From NCBI RefSeq assembly GCF_006007965.1, contig NZ_CP040748.1, positions 2,542,001-2,606,000 of the forward strand: a DNA stretch of 64,000 nucleotides, written 5' to 3'. Each line of letters starts with the position of its first letter. Positions within the stretch are counted from its first letter, which is position 1. The notes under the pieces were generated by a model, which worked only from the letters and a program-made list of their open reading frames with translations, had not been told where the DNA came from and did no database searches. The translations under genes and the position numbers were made by a program. Positions 1 to 8,037 of the stretch are shown in pieces. The DNA is from Nocardioides jishulii. GTDB taxonomy: Bacteria > Actinomycetota > Actinomycetes > Propionibacteriales > Nocardioidaceae.

Positions 1-1404
1 GGCATCACCACCCCCTTCGCCATCCAGGAGATGACGCTCTCGGTCGCCCTCATGGGCACCGACCTCATCGGCCAGGCGCGTACCGGCACCGGCAAGACGC
101 TCGCCTTCGGCATCCCGGTGCTGCAGCGCAGCATCTCGCCCAAGGACGCCGACTACTCCGAGATCCCCCAGGGCAAGCCGCAGGCGCTCATCGTGGCGCC
201 CACCCGTGAGCTCGCCCTCCAGGTCTCCTCCGACCTCGAGGTCGCGAGCCGCGACCGCGGCCTGCGCGTCCTGACCATCTACGGCGGCGTCGGGTACGAC
301 ATCCAGACCGACGCGCTGGAGTCCGGCGTGGACGTGGTCGTCGGCACCCCGGGTCGCCTGATCGACCTGGCCAACCGCAAGGTCCTCGACCTCTCCCACG
401 TGCACGCGCTGGTCCTCGACGAGGCCGACGAGATGCTGGACCTGGGGTTCCTGCCCGACGTGGAGCGCCTGCTCTCGCTCACGCCGGAGACCCGTCAGAC
501 CATGCTCTTCTCCGCCACCATGCCGGCGGCGATCGTCGCCCTCGCGCGCACCCACATGCGCCACCCGATGAACATCCGGGCGGAGTCCTCGTACGAGAAC
601 GCCACCGTGCCGGCCACGGCCCAGTTCGTCTACCAGGCGCACGACCTCGACAAGCCCGAGATGATCGGCCGCATCCTGCAGTCCGAGACCATCGAGAAGA
701 TGGTCGTCTTCACCCGCACCAAGCGCCAGGCGCAGCGGGTTGCCGACGACCTGGTCGAGCGCGGCTTCAAGGCTGCCCCGCTGCACGGCGACATGGCCCA
801 GGTCGCGCGCGAGAAGGCGCTGACCAGGTTCCGCGAGGACAAGCTGCAGGTCCTGGTCGCCACCGACGTCGCCGCCCGCGGCATCGACGTGCGCGGCGTC
901 TCCCACGTCATCAACTACAGCTGCCCCGAGGACGAGAAGACCTACATCCACCGGATCGGCCGCACCGGTCGCGCTGGCGCGTCGGGCATCGCGATCACCT
1001 TCGTCGACTGGGCGGACACCGCTCGCTGGAAGATGATCAACAAGGCCCTCGACCTGCCGTTCGAGGAGCCGGTCGAGACCTACTCGTCCTCCGAGCACCT
1101 CTACCGCGAGCAGGGCATCGCGCCGGGCACCAAGGGCCGCGTCGTCGACCCCGCCCCGCGCGAGCCGAAGGCCACGTCCAAGGACGAGCGGCCCCGCGAG
1201 CGCGCTCCCCGCAACCGCGACCGTACGCGTACGCGCACGCGCAGCGGCTCCGCCGTCGAGGGTGGCGGCAGCGAGTCGGCTCCGAAGGAGACCAGCCAGG
1301 CCGCCGAGTCCGGCGAGGGTGACGCCCAGCCGCGTCGCCGCCGCCGTCGCCGCTCCGGCGGTTCCGGATCCGGTTCGGCGCAGGGCGCTCCCGCCGACGC
1401 CTGA
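1..1404 (+). CDS. DEAD-box ATP-dependent RNA helicase (5' end cut by window)
   Basis: RNA helicase that unwinds structured RNA with ATP, cytosolic; a role in ribosome assembly or mRNA decay is likely for the family. The reading frame is open from base 1, so the gene starts upstream; the first visible residues (GITTPFAIQEMTL) are the end of the Q motif. Then come motif I ARTGTGKT, PTRELA, TPGR, DEAD, SAT, ATDVAARGID and HRIGRTGRAG, a complete two-domain RecA core. The tail (about the last 80 residues) is basic low-complexity sequence rich in RTRTRTR and a run of seven arginines, as in actinobacterial RhlE-type helicases. The mycobacterial equivalent in similar context is RhlE (Rv3211). A strong hairpin follows the stop. 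Confidence 0.95.
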   Translation, partial: GITTPFAIQEMTLSVALMGTDLIGQARTGTGKTLAFGIPVLQRSISPKDADYSEIPQGKPQALIVAPTRELALQVSSDLEVASRDRGLRVLTIYGGVGYDIQTDALESGVDVVVGTPGRLIDLANRKVLDLSHVHALVLDEADEMLDLGFLPDVERLLSLTPETRQTMLFSATMPAAIVALARTHMRHPMNIRAESSYENATVPATAQFVYQAHDLDKPEMIGRILQSETIEKMVVFTRTKRQAQRVADDLVERGFKAAPLHGDMAQVAREKALTRFREDKLQVLVATDVAARGIDVRGVSHVINYSCPEDEKTYIHRIGRTGRAGASGIAITFVDWADTARWKMINKALDLPFEEPVETYSSSEHLYREQGIAPGTKGRVVDPAPREPKATSKDERPRERAPRNRDRTRTRTRSGSAVEGGGSESAPKETSQAAESGEGDAQPRRRRRRRSGGSGSGSAQGAPADA

Positions 1405-1414
1405 GCCTGAGCAC

Positions 1415-1461
1415 CAGACGACCACGGCCCCCGTCCCTCCCGACGGGGGCTGTGTCGTCTG
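1415..1461. terminator. Bidirectional terminator between helicase and parA
   Basis: Inverted repeat with a perfect 9-bp core (1427-1435 paired with 1442-1450, 6-base loop), extended by an outer 7-bp pairing CAGACGA / TCGTCTG (1415-1421 with 1455-1461). It lies between two convergent genes and can serve both. Confidence 0.7.
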
Positions 1462-1492
1462 CGGGGCGTGTCTTCCGCGGGCGAGCCCGGCG

Positions 1493-2272
1493 TCACGCGT
1501 CGCGCGCGGCGCGCACCACCAGCCAGTCCGCGACGTCGCGGTAGGCCCTCGCGCCCTTGCTGCTGCGCGCGGTGGCCAGGATGGAACGGCCGGCAGCGGG
1601 CGCCTCGGCGAACTTGATCGTCTTGGGGATCGTCGGAGAGACGACGTCGAGGTCGTAGGTCTCCGCGATCGTCTCGAGCACGGCTCGTGCGTGGCTCGTA
1701 CGTCCGTCGTACATCGTCGGCAGCACGCCCCACACCGCCAGCAGCGGGTTGGTGTGCTCGCGTACGTCGTGGACGGTGTCGAGCAGCTGACCCACGCCGC
1801 GGTGCGCCAACGTCTCGCACTGGAGCGGCACCACGAGCCCGTCCGCCGCGGTCAACGCGGCCACCGTGAGCACCCCCAGCGTCGGCGGGCAGTCGAGGAT
1901 CACCCAGTCGTAGGTGATCCCCTCGTCGGCAAGCGCTTCGAGGATGGTGGCGACGAGGCGTTCACGCCCGCTCACGGCGGCGAACTCCGTCTCGATCCGC
2001 GCGAGCTCGATCGCGGCGGGAAGCAGGTCCGGGCCGTCCTCGGTCCCGACGAGGACCTCGCTCGCGCTGCGGTGCCCGACCATCACGTCGTGCACCGAGG
2101 CGGTCAGGTCCTCGGGGTCGATGCCGAGCGAGAAGGTCAGGCAGGCCTGCGGGTCGAGGTCGACCAGGAGCACGGAGTGGCCCAGGTCGGCCAGGGCAGC
2201 CCCCAAGGTCGCCACGGACGTGGTCTTCGCCACGCCCCCCTTCTGGTTGGCTAGGGCAAGTGTCGTCGTCAT
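1493..2272 (-). CDS. Orphan ParA/Soj-family ATPase
   Basis: P-loop ATPase of the ParA/MinD class, 259 aa. It opens with the deviant Walker A motif KGGVAKTT near residue 12, followed by LLVDLDPQ (Walker A') and WVILDCPP (Walker B region). ParA proteins position DNA or protein cargo on the nucleoid. No parB or parS lies next to it, so it is probably not the chromosomal partition ATPase but an orphan like Rv3213c, which sits near rhlE in mycobacteria. A GTG one codon upstream (2275) is an alternative start; I prefer the ATG. The gene is convergent with the helicase and divergent from the SDR gene, sharing a 58-bp intergenic region. Confidence 0.88.
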   Translation of the reverse strand: MTTTLALANQKGGVAKTTSVATLGAALADLGHSVLLVDLDPQACLTFSLGIDPEDLTASVHDVMVGHRSASEVLVGTEDGPDLLPAAIELARIETEFAAVSGRERLVATILEALADEGITYDWVILDCPPTLGVLTVAALTAADGLVVPLQCETLAHRGVGQLLDTVHDVREHTNPLLAVWGVLPTMYDGRTSHARAVLETIAETYDLDVVSPTIPKTIKFAEAPAAGRSILATARSSKGARAYRDVADWLVVRAARDA

Positions 2273-2330
2273 CACTGTCCATCATGCCGGGCGACGCCCA
2301 CTCCGACCCCGCACGACTCGAAAGGTGACC

Positions 2331-3095
2331 ATGGGAATCTCCACCGCACTCGTGACCGGCCCCACGGCTGGCATCGGCCGCTCCTTCGCCCACCAGCTCG
2401 CCGGCCGTGGCCACGACCTCGTCCTGGTCGCCCGCGACGCCGAGCGGCTGGAGGCGGAGGCGGCCAACCTGCGCCGTCGTCACGGGGTCGAGGTGGAGGT
2501 GCTCGTCGCCGACCTCGCCGACCGCGCGCAGCTCGCCACCGTCGAGTCGCGACTGGCCGATCCGGACCGCCCGGTGGACCTGCTGGTCAACAACGCGGGC
2601 TTCGGCCTGAAGGGCCGCTTCCTCGACAACGACGTCGAGGACGAGCAGGCGATGCTTGACGTCCTCGTGGTCGCGGTGATGCGACTGAGCCACGCGGCAC
2701 TCTCGGCCATGAGCCAGCGCGGCCGCGGGGGCGTCATCAACGTCTCCAGCGTGGCCGCGTTCCTGCCGCGCGGCACCTACTCCGCGGCGAAGTCGTGGGT
2801 GAACTCGTTCGGCGAGTGGGCCGCGCAGGAGTACCGCGCCGACGGGATCACGGTGACGACGCTCTGCCCCGGCTTCACGCGTACGGAGTTCCACGAGCGC
2901 ATGGAGGTCGGTCGCGACTCCGCCCCCGCCTTCCTGTGGCTCGACGCCGACGAGCTGGTGCGTCAGGCGCTGAAGGACCACGACGCAGGCAAGGTGCTCT
3001 CCGTCCCGGGCGCGCAGTACAAGGTCGTCGCCGGGGTCACCCGCGTGGTGCCGACCCGTCTGCTGCAGAAGTTCCAGTCGCTCGGGCGACGCTGA
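2331..3095 (+). CDS. Short-chain dehydrogenase/reductase (SDR)
   Basis: NAD(P)-dependent oxidoreductase with a Rossmann fold, 254 aa. The cofactor motif is TGPTAGIGRSFA (TGxxxGIG) near the N-terminus; NNAGFG, the catalytic Ser of NVSSVAAF and the YSAAK (YxxxK) motif are all present, so it should be active. The substrate cannot be read from sequence; SDRs of this type often act on acyl or steroid-like alcohols or ketones. Start chosen at the ATG preceded by GAAAGG. The 3' end overlaps the convergent PHP gene by 59 bp. Confidence 0.9.
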   Translation: MGISTALVTGPTAGIGRSFAHQLAGRGHDLVLVARDAERLEAEAANLRRRHGVEVEVLVADLADRAQLATVESRLADPDRPVDLLVNNAGFGLKGRFLDNDVEDEQAMLDVLVVAVMRLSHAALSAMSQRGRGGVINVSSVAAFLPRGTYSAAKSWVNSFGEWAAQEYRADGITVTTLCPGFTRTEFHERMEVGRDSAPAFLWLDADELVRQALKDHDAGKVLSVPGAQYKVVAGVTRVVPTRLLQKFQSLGRR

Positions 3096-3978
3096 GGATC
3101 GTCGGCTCGTCGGGGTGGCAGGCCCCGCGGCCGGCTGCGCGGGCTGCTTCGGCGGCCCGCGTGAGGAGTCGCTCGTACTCCTCGACCGCGGTGGTGTGGC
3201 AGCCCAACGCGTGGCCGACCTTGCCGCGGCCGTGGTGGTCGCTCCCGCCGGTCACGACGAGGTCGAGGTCACGCGCCACGGCGCGCAGCTCGCGTCGCTG
3301 CTCCGGCGAGTGGTCCTCGTGGTCGACCTCCACACCGGCCAGTCCGACCGCGCGCAGCTCGGCGAAGCCAGCCGCGTCGAGCGCACCTGCAGCGCCACGG
3401 CCCCAGGGGTGGGCCACCACGCTGACCCCGCCGGCGTCGGCGACCACGCCCAGCGCGTCGACGAGGTCGGCGCCCGTACGCGGCACGAACGCCGGGCGTC
3501 CCGACTGCAGGTAGGTGAGCATCGCCTCGGTACGGCTCTCGACGACGCCCGCGGCGACCAGGGCGTCCGCGACGTGCGGTCGTCCGGGGGCCGCGGTGTC
3601 CGGGGCGGCGGCCAGGACGTCGTCGAGGCTCAGGTCGATGCCGAGGTCACGGAGCTTGGCGAGGATGCGTGGGACCCGCTCCCGTCGGGCGCGCAGCACG
3701 GCGTCGAGCCGGTCGACGAGTGCCGGGTGGGTGGGGTCGGGCAGGTAGACCAGCAGGTGCACGCTGCGACCGCGCCAGAAGGTGCTGACCTCCATCCCGG
3801 GGACCAGGACGAGACCCACCTCATGCGCCGCGCGCTGGGCCTCCGCCCATCCGCGGGAGGTGTCGTGGTCGGTGAGCGCCAGCACGTCCAGACCACCGCG
3901 TGCCGCGGCGTGCACGACCTGCGTCGGGCTCTGCGTCCCGTCGCTCACGGTGCTGTGGCTGTGCAGGTCGATGCGCAC
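3037..3978 (-). CDS. PHP-domain metal-dependent phosphoesterase
   Basis: 313-aa polymerase-and-histidinol-phosphatase (PHP) protein with the full metal-binding set: RIDLHSHSTVSDG at the N-terminus, LTDHDT, GMEVST, VAHPWGRG and GGSDHHG. Relatives include RNase AM/TrpH-type nucleases and nucleotide phosphatases, so RNA or nucleotide hydrolysis is the likely activity. Two GTG codons compete (3984 and 3978). A TAGCCT -10 at 3985-3990 lies 6 bases before the GTG at 3978, matching the leaderless pattern of this chromosome and giving the family-typical N-terminus MRIDLHSHS. The 3' end runs 59 bp into the convergent SDR gene. Confidence 0.88.
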   Translation of the reverse strand: MRIDLHSHSTVSDGTQSPTQVVHAAARGGLDVLALTDHDTSRGWAEAQRAAHEVGLVLVPGMEVSTFWRGRSVHLLVYLPDPTHPALVDRLDAVLRARRERVPRILAKLRDLGIDLSLDDVLAAAPDTAAPGRPHVADALVAAGVVESRTEAMLTYLQSGRPAFVPRTGADLVDALGVVADAGGVSVVAHPWGRGAAGALDAAGFAELRAVGLAGVEVDHEDHSPEQRRELRAVARDLDLVVTGGSDHHGRGKVGHALGCHTTAVEEYERLLTRAAEAARAAGRGACHPDEPTILSVARATGTSAADGSAPRG

Positions 3979-3984
3979 GACCAC

Positions 3985-3990
3985 AGGCTA
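3985..3990 (-). promoter_or_regulatory. -10 element (TAGCCT), leaderless PHP gene
   Basis: TANNNT hexamer on the minus strand, 6 bases before the GTG at 3978. It overlaps nothing upstream and decides between the two in-frame GTG starts. Confidence 0.55.
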
Positions 3991-4037
3991 ACGGGGGCCG
4001 GCCACCGTCTCCGGCAGCCGACGCCCGTGCAGCGGGG

Positions 4038-4214
4038 TCAGGCTCCCCCGCCGCCAGCCTTGCGCCGGTGCATCGGGATGGCGACGTTGCGCTCGGAGAC
4101 CTCCGAGCCGTGCGCCTTCTCCTTGGTCGGGCCGTCGGCGTGGACACCCTGCTCCTGCCCGTTCTTGCGAGCGAGCGCTTCGCGCATCTGCGCCTTGAGA
4201 TCTTCGTTCGTCAT
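4038..4214 (-). CDS. DUF5302 small conserved actinobacterial protein
   Basis: Small hydrophilic protein of 58 aa starting MTNEDLKAQMREALARKN and ending in PMHRRKAGGGGA. The arrangement (helical N-terminus, charged middle, PMHRRKAGGG tail) is what I remember of DUF5302. No enzymatic motif, signal peptide or membrane segment is visible and the function is unknown. The start at 4214 is supported by AGGAGT about 6 bases upstream. It lies between the PHP gene and the sulfotransferase gene, all on the minus strand. Confidence 0.75.
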   Translation of the reverse strand: MTNEDLKAQMREALARKNGQEQGVHADGPTKEKAHGSEVSERNVAIPMHRRKAGGGGA

Positions 4215-4286
4215 GCTGGACTCCTGTCCCTGAGGTCCCGTCCACCATGTCACGCCCTGCCACCGAAGTCAGCAGGGTTTCTCGAC

Positions 4287-5306
4287 TCAGGACGCGCCCT
4301 GGCGCTCCCGCAGTGAGACCAGTGCCCGGACCAGACCCTCCATCCCCGCGGTCGCTGCTGCCAGCTGCTCCTCGGCCGACACGGCGCCCGGGGCCACACC
4401 CGGGGTCGAGACCGGGCGGAGCTCCTGGAGGTCACCGACCACCGCCACCCCGAGCTTCTCGATGTTGGCGATCATCCGCTCGGCGGACGGTCCCACCCAC
4501 GCCGGCACGTCGAAGCCGATCGCAGGTTCGTCGCCACGGCGTCCTCCCAGCGTCTTCTTGGCGAGCCGGTGCTTCACGACCGGGGCGTACTGCCCGAAGC
4601 TGAGGTCGGAGAGGCTGGCGTTGAGGCGACGCACCACCTCCACGGAGGCTGCACCGAGCGACTCGTTGGAGCGCGGCGGCTGTTCCACGACCGTGGGGTC
4701 GACCGACAGGGTCGTGGAGAAGCGGTTCCACAGCTCCTCGCCCGGAACGCCGGGTCCGGGCACCGTGACCACCGTGACGGCGTCGACCCCGAGCACGTCC
4801 GACCAGCGACGGGCGATCGCGCCGATGCTCTGCTCACGCCAGAAGCGGGAACCCTCGTCCTCGCGCTTGCGGACCTTCTCGACGTAGTCCTCCAACGAGG
4901 TGGTGCCGCCGTTCTTCACGAACTCCTGCCACATCGCCGGGATGTTGCGACCCAGGTCCCGGGCGGTGACGACGGCCTCCACGCGCACGTCCCCGAACGA
5001 GTCACGGACCTTCTCGATCTTGGGCAGGCCGACAGGGCCGAAGAACTCCATGGAGATGACCGAGGTGCCGTCGTGCGCCAGCACCTCGTCGACCAGCGAC
5101 TGCCAGGCACCGGTGCCCGGACTGCCCCGCATGACCCGGCGGCGTTCGAGGACCTCCGCGACGCCGACGACCTGGTCGCCCCAACGCTCACCGGGCACCA
5201 CGACGCCGTGCTCGGCCAGACGGGCCTTGTTGTCCATCAGGAGGGTCTGGAGGTAGCTGGTGCCCGACTTCATGGCACCCACGTGCAGGACGATCCTCTT
5301 GCCCAC
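4287..5306 (-). CDS. Sulfotransferase-like protein 1 (PAPS-type fold)
   Basis: 339-aa protein beginning GKRIVLHVGAMKSGTSYLQ, a P-loop-like 5'-phosphosulfate loop typical of sulfotransferases. A downstream VVTARDLGRNIPAMWQE stretch resembles the 3'-phosphate site. Sulfotransferases move sulfate from PAPS to glycans, lipids or small molecules; the acceptor here is unknown. It is a paralog of the protein at 9548-10657 (both start with HVG-x-x-K-[ST]-GT-[ST]-YLQ). Start is the GTG at 5306 with GAGGAG upstream. It is divergent from a glycosyltransferase gene with a 111-bp gap, which suggests a surface glycan acceptor (inference). No signal peptide. Confidence 0.82.
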   Translation of the reverse strand: MGKRIVLHVGAMKSGTSYLQTLLMDNKARLAEHGVVVPGERWGDQVVGVAEVLERRRVMRGSPGTGAWQSLVDEVLAHDGTSVISMEFFGPVGLPKIEKVRDSFGDVRVEAVVTARDLGRNIPAMWQEFVKNGGTTSLEDYVEKVRKREDEGSRFWREQSIGAIARRWSDVLGVDAVTVVTVPGPGVPGEELWNRFSTTLSVDPTVVEQPPRSNESLGAASVEVVRRLNASLSDLSFGQYAPVVKHRLAKKTLGGRRGDEPAIGFDVPAWVGPSAERMIANIEKLGVAVVGDLQELRPVSTPGVAPGAVSAEEQLAAATAGMEGLVRALVSLRERQGAS

Positions 5307-5405
5307 TGCTGCTCCTCGTTCACCGTTGCTGCCCGGACCCCCGACGGCATTCTCGCGCGTACGTGGGAAAGCAGCACGGCAGGCGTCTCGGCGGGGACGT
5401 TCGAC

Positions 5406-5411
5406 TAGCCT
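5406..5411 (+). promoter_or_regulatory. -10 element (TAGCCT), leaderless glycosyltransferase 1
   Basis: TANNNT hexamer 6 bases before the GTG at 5418; no Shine-Dalgarno sequence fits in between. Confidence 0.55.
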
Positions 5412-5417
5412 ACGAAA

Positions 5418-6548
5418 GTGATCTTCAGCGTCAGCACCGTCCTCGACTCGGTGGCCGTGGTGGCCGACTTCGTCGACACGAACCTCTCCATGGGCGTGGA
5501 CCACATGTTCGTCTTCCTCGACGATCCCGGTGCCCCCGGCCAGGCCGAGGTCGCCGCCTTCCTCGGGGCCCACCCGCACGCCACCCCGGTCGCCTGCGAC
5601 GAGGCGTGGTGGGGCGGCGAACGGCCCGACTCGCTCAACCTGCGTCAGACCCTCAACGCCAACGTCGCCGCGTGGCTGGTGCGCGAGCAGCAGGACTCCT
5701 GGCTCTTCCACTTCGACGTCGACGAGGTCCTCGCGATCGACCTCGACGTCCTGGCTGCCGTGCCGGAGGAGTTCGACGCCGTCCACCTGACCACGCTCGA
5801 GGCGGTGAGCGTCTACGACCTGGATCGTCGCGAGACCCGGTTCAAGACCCTCCCCTCCGACGAGCAGCTGGAGATGCTGCACGCCGAGGGGATCATCGCG
5901 AAGCCTGCCGTGCGCCAGTACTTCCGCGGCCACGTCCGGGGCAAGTCCGGCATCCGGCCCGGTTCGGGCGCGACCCTCGCGGTCCACTTCGCCGTGGACG
6001 CCCGGGGCAAGGTCCCGGCGTACGAGCACCCCACCCTGCGCGTGCTGCACCACCACACCCAGTCCGGGCCGTCCCTGGCTGCCAAGGCCGTCCGCATGGC
6101 GGCCGCCGGCAACGTCGTCTACCGCCCCGGCAAGGCGCAGGTGATGGATCGGCTCGCCGCCGTCGCGGCCAGCGACCTGCGGGAGCACGAGAAGGAGGCC
6201 GAGTACCGTCGCCTCTTCGACGAGCACGTCGCCGACCCGGTCGACCGGCTCGAGGAGCTGGGGCTCCTGGTGCACGTCGACGCCTCCCGGGGCACCCACG
6301 AGCCGGTCCCGCTGCCGGCCGAGGCTGCGGAGCTGGTGCGCACCCGTCTCGCGTCGCTGCGCGGTGAGTCCAAGCTGCGGTTCCGGTTCGCCGACGGCGA
6401 CGAGGCAGCGTACGAGGCGAACAGCAGGCCCAGCCGTCGCCAGGCCGGACGAGGCGTCGAGGCGCCCGCCGAGGCGCCGGCGGACGACCAGCGCACGGGC
6501 CGCGCCAAGCGGGCGCTGGGCGCCCTGCGGGAGCGCCTGCGCGGCTGA
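5418..6548 (+). CDS. Family 2-type glycosyltransferase 1 (Glyco_tranf_2_4-like)
   Basis: 376-aa cytosolic protein starting MIFSVSTVLDSVAVVADF. It has the features of the short GT2-like group (PF13704 type): a Rossmann-like start, FVFLDD, the WWGGERPDSLNLRQ stretch and WLFHFDVDEVL, whose DVD is the probable nucleotide-sugar/metal motif. Sugar donor and acceptor are unknown. It is a clear paralog of the product of 13898-14956 (shared SVSTV, VDHM.VFLD, WWGG.RP, NAN, WLFH.D.DEVL). The C-terminal 60 residues are charged and variable. GTG start with a leaderless promoter. Paired divergently with sulfotransferase 1. Confidence 0.82.
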   Translation: MIFSVSTVLDSVAVVADFVDTNLSMGVDHMFVFLDDPGAPGQAEVAAFLGAHPHATPVACDEAWWGGERPDSLNLRQTLNANVAAWLVREQQDSWLFHFDVDEVLAIDLDVLAAVPEEFDAVHLTTLEAVSVYDLDRRETRFKTLPSDEQLEMLHAEGIIAKPAVRQYFRGHVRGKSGIRPGSGATLAVHFAVDARGKVPAYEHPTLRVLHHHTQSGPSLAAKAVRMAAAGNVVYRPGKAQVMDRLAAVAASDLREHEKEAEYRRLFDEHVADPVDRLEELGLLVHVDASRGTHEPVPLPAEAAELVRTRLASLRGESKLRFRFADGDEAAYEANSRPSRRQAGRGVEAPAEAPADDQRTGRAKRALGALRERLRG

Positions 6549-6569
6549 CGGGCTCCCCCCTCACGCGAG

Positions 6570-6603
6570 AGGGCCCCACTCGTACGCGTACGAGTGGGGC
6601 CCT
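6570..6603. terminator. 34-base perfect palindrome, convergent terminator
   Basis: Two 17-base arms (6570-6586 and 6587-6603) are perfect reverse complements with no spacer. It lies between the convergent glycosyltransferase and acyl-CoA dehydrogenase genes. As RNA it would form a long hairpin from either strand. Confidence 0.75.
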
Positions 6604-6619
6604 GCTTCGCGTCCGGGGA

Positions 6620-7819
6620 TCAGCCCTTGAGCGCGTAGTCCTTGAGCATGTTGCGACCGATGATCATCTTCTGGATGTCGGAGGTGCCCTCACCGATCAG
6701 CATGAACTTGACCTCGCGCATGAGGCGCTCGATCTCGTACTCCTTCGAGTAGCCGTAGCCGCCGTGGATGCGGAAGGAGTCCTCGACGACCTCGTTGGCG
6801 TACTCCGAGGCGACCATCTTGGCCATGCCGGCCTCGACGTCCATGCGCTGTCCGGTGTCCTTGAGGCGCGCGGCGCGGACCATCATCTGGTGCGAGGTCT
6901 CGACCTTCGTCGCCATCTCGGCCAGGCGGAAGAGGATGGCCTGGTGCTGGGCGATCGGCTTGCCGAACGTCTCGCGCTGCTGGGCGTAGGCGACACCGAG
7001 CTCGAAGCCGCGGATCGCCAGGCCGCAGGCGCGGGCGGCGACGTTGACGCGGCCGACCTCGACGCCGTCCATCATCTGGAAGAAGCCCTTGCCCGGCTCG
7101 CCGCCGAGGATCTGCTCGGCCGCGATCTGGTGGCCTTCGAACACCATCTCGGTGGTGTCGATGCCCTTGTAGCCCATCTTGTCGATCTTGCCCGGGACGG
7201 TGACGCCCTGGGCGGTCTCGCCGAAGCCCGGGGTCTTCTCGACCAGGAAGGTCGTCATGTTCTTGTAGACCGAGTCGGCGCCCTCGTCGGTCTTCGTGAG
7301 GACGGCCACGAGGGTGGAGGAGCCACCGTTGGTCAGCCACATCTTCGAGCCGGTGATGGAGTAGGTGCCGTCGTCGTTCCTGGTGGCCTTGGTGGAGATG
7401 GCCGAGACGTCGGAGCCGAGGCCCGGCTCGGACATCGAGAACGCGCCACGGACCTCGCCGGTGGCCATGCGGGGCAGGTACTTGCGCTTCTGCTCCTCGG
7501 TGCCGTGCTTCATCAGCATGTAGGCCACGATGAAGTGGGTGTTGATCACGCCGGAGACGCTCATCCAGCCGCGGGCGATCTCCTCGACGCAGAGCGCGTA
7601 GGTGAGGAGCGACTCGCCCAGGCCGTCGTACTCCTCGGGGATCATCAGGCCGAAGATGCCCAGCTCCTTGAGGCCCTCGACGATCTCCGTCGGGTACTCG
7701 TCGGCGTGCTCCAGCTCCTGGGCCACCGGGATGATCTTCTCGTCGACGAACTGCTTCACGGCCTTCAGGATTTCCTGCTGGTCCTCAGTGAGTCCGTCGG
7801 TCTGGGCGAGGCGGGGCAT
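6620..7819 (-). CDS. Acyl-CoA dehydrogenase
   Basis: 399-aa FAD-dependent acyl-CoA dehydrogenase, matching the family length. It catalyses alpha,beta-dehydrogenation of acyl-CoA and passes electrons to ETF. Family signatures include AFSMSEPGLGSDVS, MWLTNGG, GVEVGRVNVAARACG, and the C-terminal IHGGYGYSKEYEIERLMREVK and LIGEGTSDIQ; the EGTSDIQ segment supplies the usual catalytic glutamate region of short/medium-chain or glutaryl/isovaleryl types. Exact chain preference is not readable. Start at 7819 (MPRLAQTDGLTEDQ) with AAAGGGA upstream. It appears unrelated to its surface-glycan neighbours. Confidence 0.93.
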   Translation of the reverse strand: MPRLAQTDGLTEDQQEILKAVKQFVDEKIIPVAQELEHADEYPTEIVEGLKELGIFGLMIPEEYDGLGESLLTYALCVEEIARGWMSVSGVINTHFIVAYMLMKHGTEEQKRKYLPRMATGEVRGAFSMSEPGLGSDVSAISTKATRNDDGTYSITGSKMWLTNGGSSTLVAVLTKTDEGADSVYKNMTTFLVEKTPGFGETAQGVTVPGKIDKMGYKGIDTTEMVFEGHQIAAEQILGGEPGKGFFQMMDGVEVGRVNVAARACGLAIRGFELGVAYAQQRETFGKPIAQHQAILFRLAEMATKVETSHQMMVRAARLKDTGQRMDVEAGMAKMVASEYANEVVEDSFRIHGGYGYSKEYEIERLMREVKFMLIGEGTSDIQKMIIGRNMLKDYALKG

Positions 7820-7838
7820 CTGGGCGTCCCTTTCATGA

Positions 7839-7944
7839 GCCACGGCACGGAGCCGCGGAGTGTCGTCAGTACGGCGCGAAGGCCGGGCGGTCCAGCGCCG
7901 GGGCCGCCCAGGGGAGGCCCGAATCCGGCGCAACGTGCCGTGGC
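7839..7944. promoter_or_regulatory. Spaced 11-bp inverted repeat upstream of the acyl-CoA dehydrogenase gene
   Basis: GCCACGGCACG (7839-7849) and its exact reverse complement CGTGCCGTGGC (7934-7944) bracket 84 bp of the leader. They could be a looping operator pair or chance in GC-rich DNA. The rest of the 218-bp gap (7820-8037) holds no open gene I can support. Confidence 0.3.
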
Positions 7945-7994
7945 AAGTATCCCTCACCTCGGCAATGACCCATCTCACACGACCGGCCCGAGGA

Positions 7995-8010
7995 CACCCC
8001 GCGCGGGGTG
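7995..8010 (-). terminator. Palindrome downstream of the phospholipase-D-like gene
   Basis: Perfect 16-base palindrome CACCCCGC/GCGGGGTG, 28 bases past the stop of the minus-strand gene at 8038. It is a possible terminator; no T-tract is evident. Confidence 0.4.
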
Positions 8011-8037
8011 CCCACGGGGGCCGGGGTCACTCCCGGG

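Noticed and set aside
1228..1252. CGTACGCG repeats in the helicase gene as a regulatory repeat
   Set aside because: They encode the RTRTRTR tail in frame and are explained by codon choice.
1493..2272. parAB chromosome-partition locus or nearby origin
   Set aside because: No parB, parS-like repeats, dnaA, dnaN or gidB nearby; the ATPase is an orphan.
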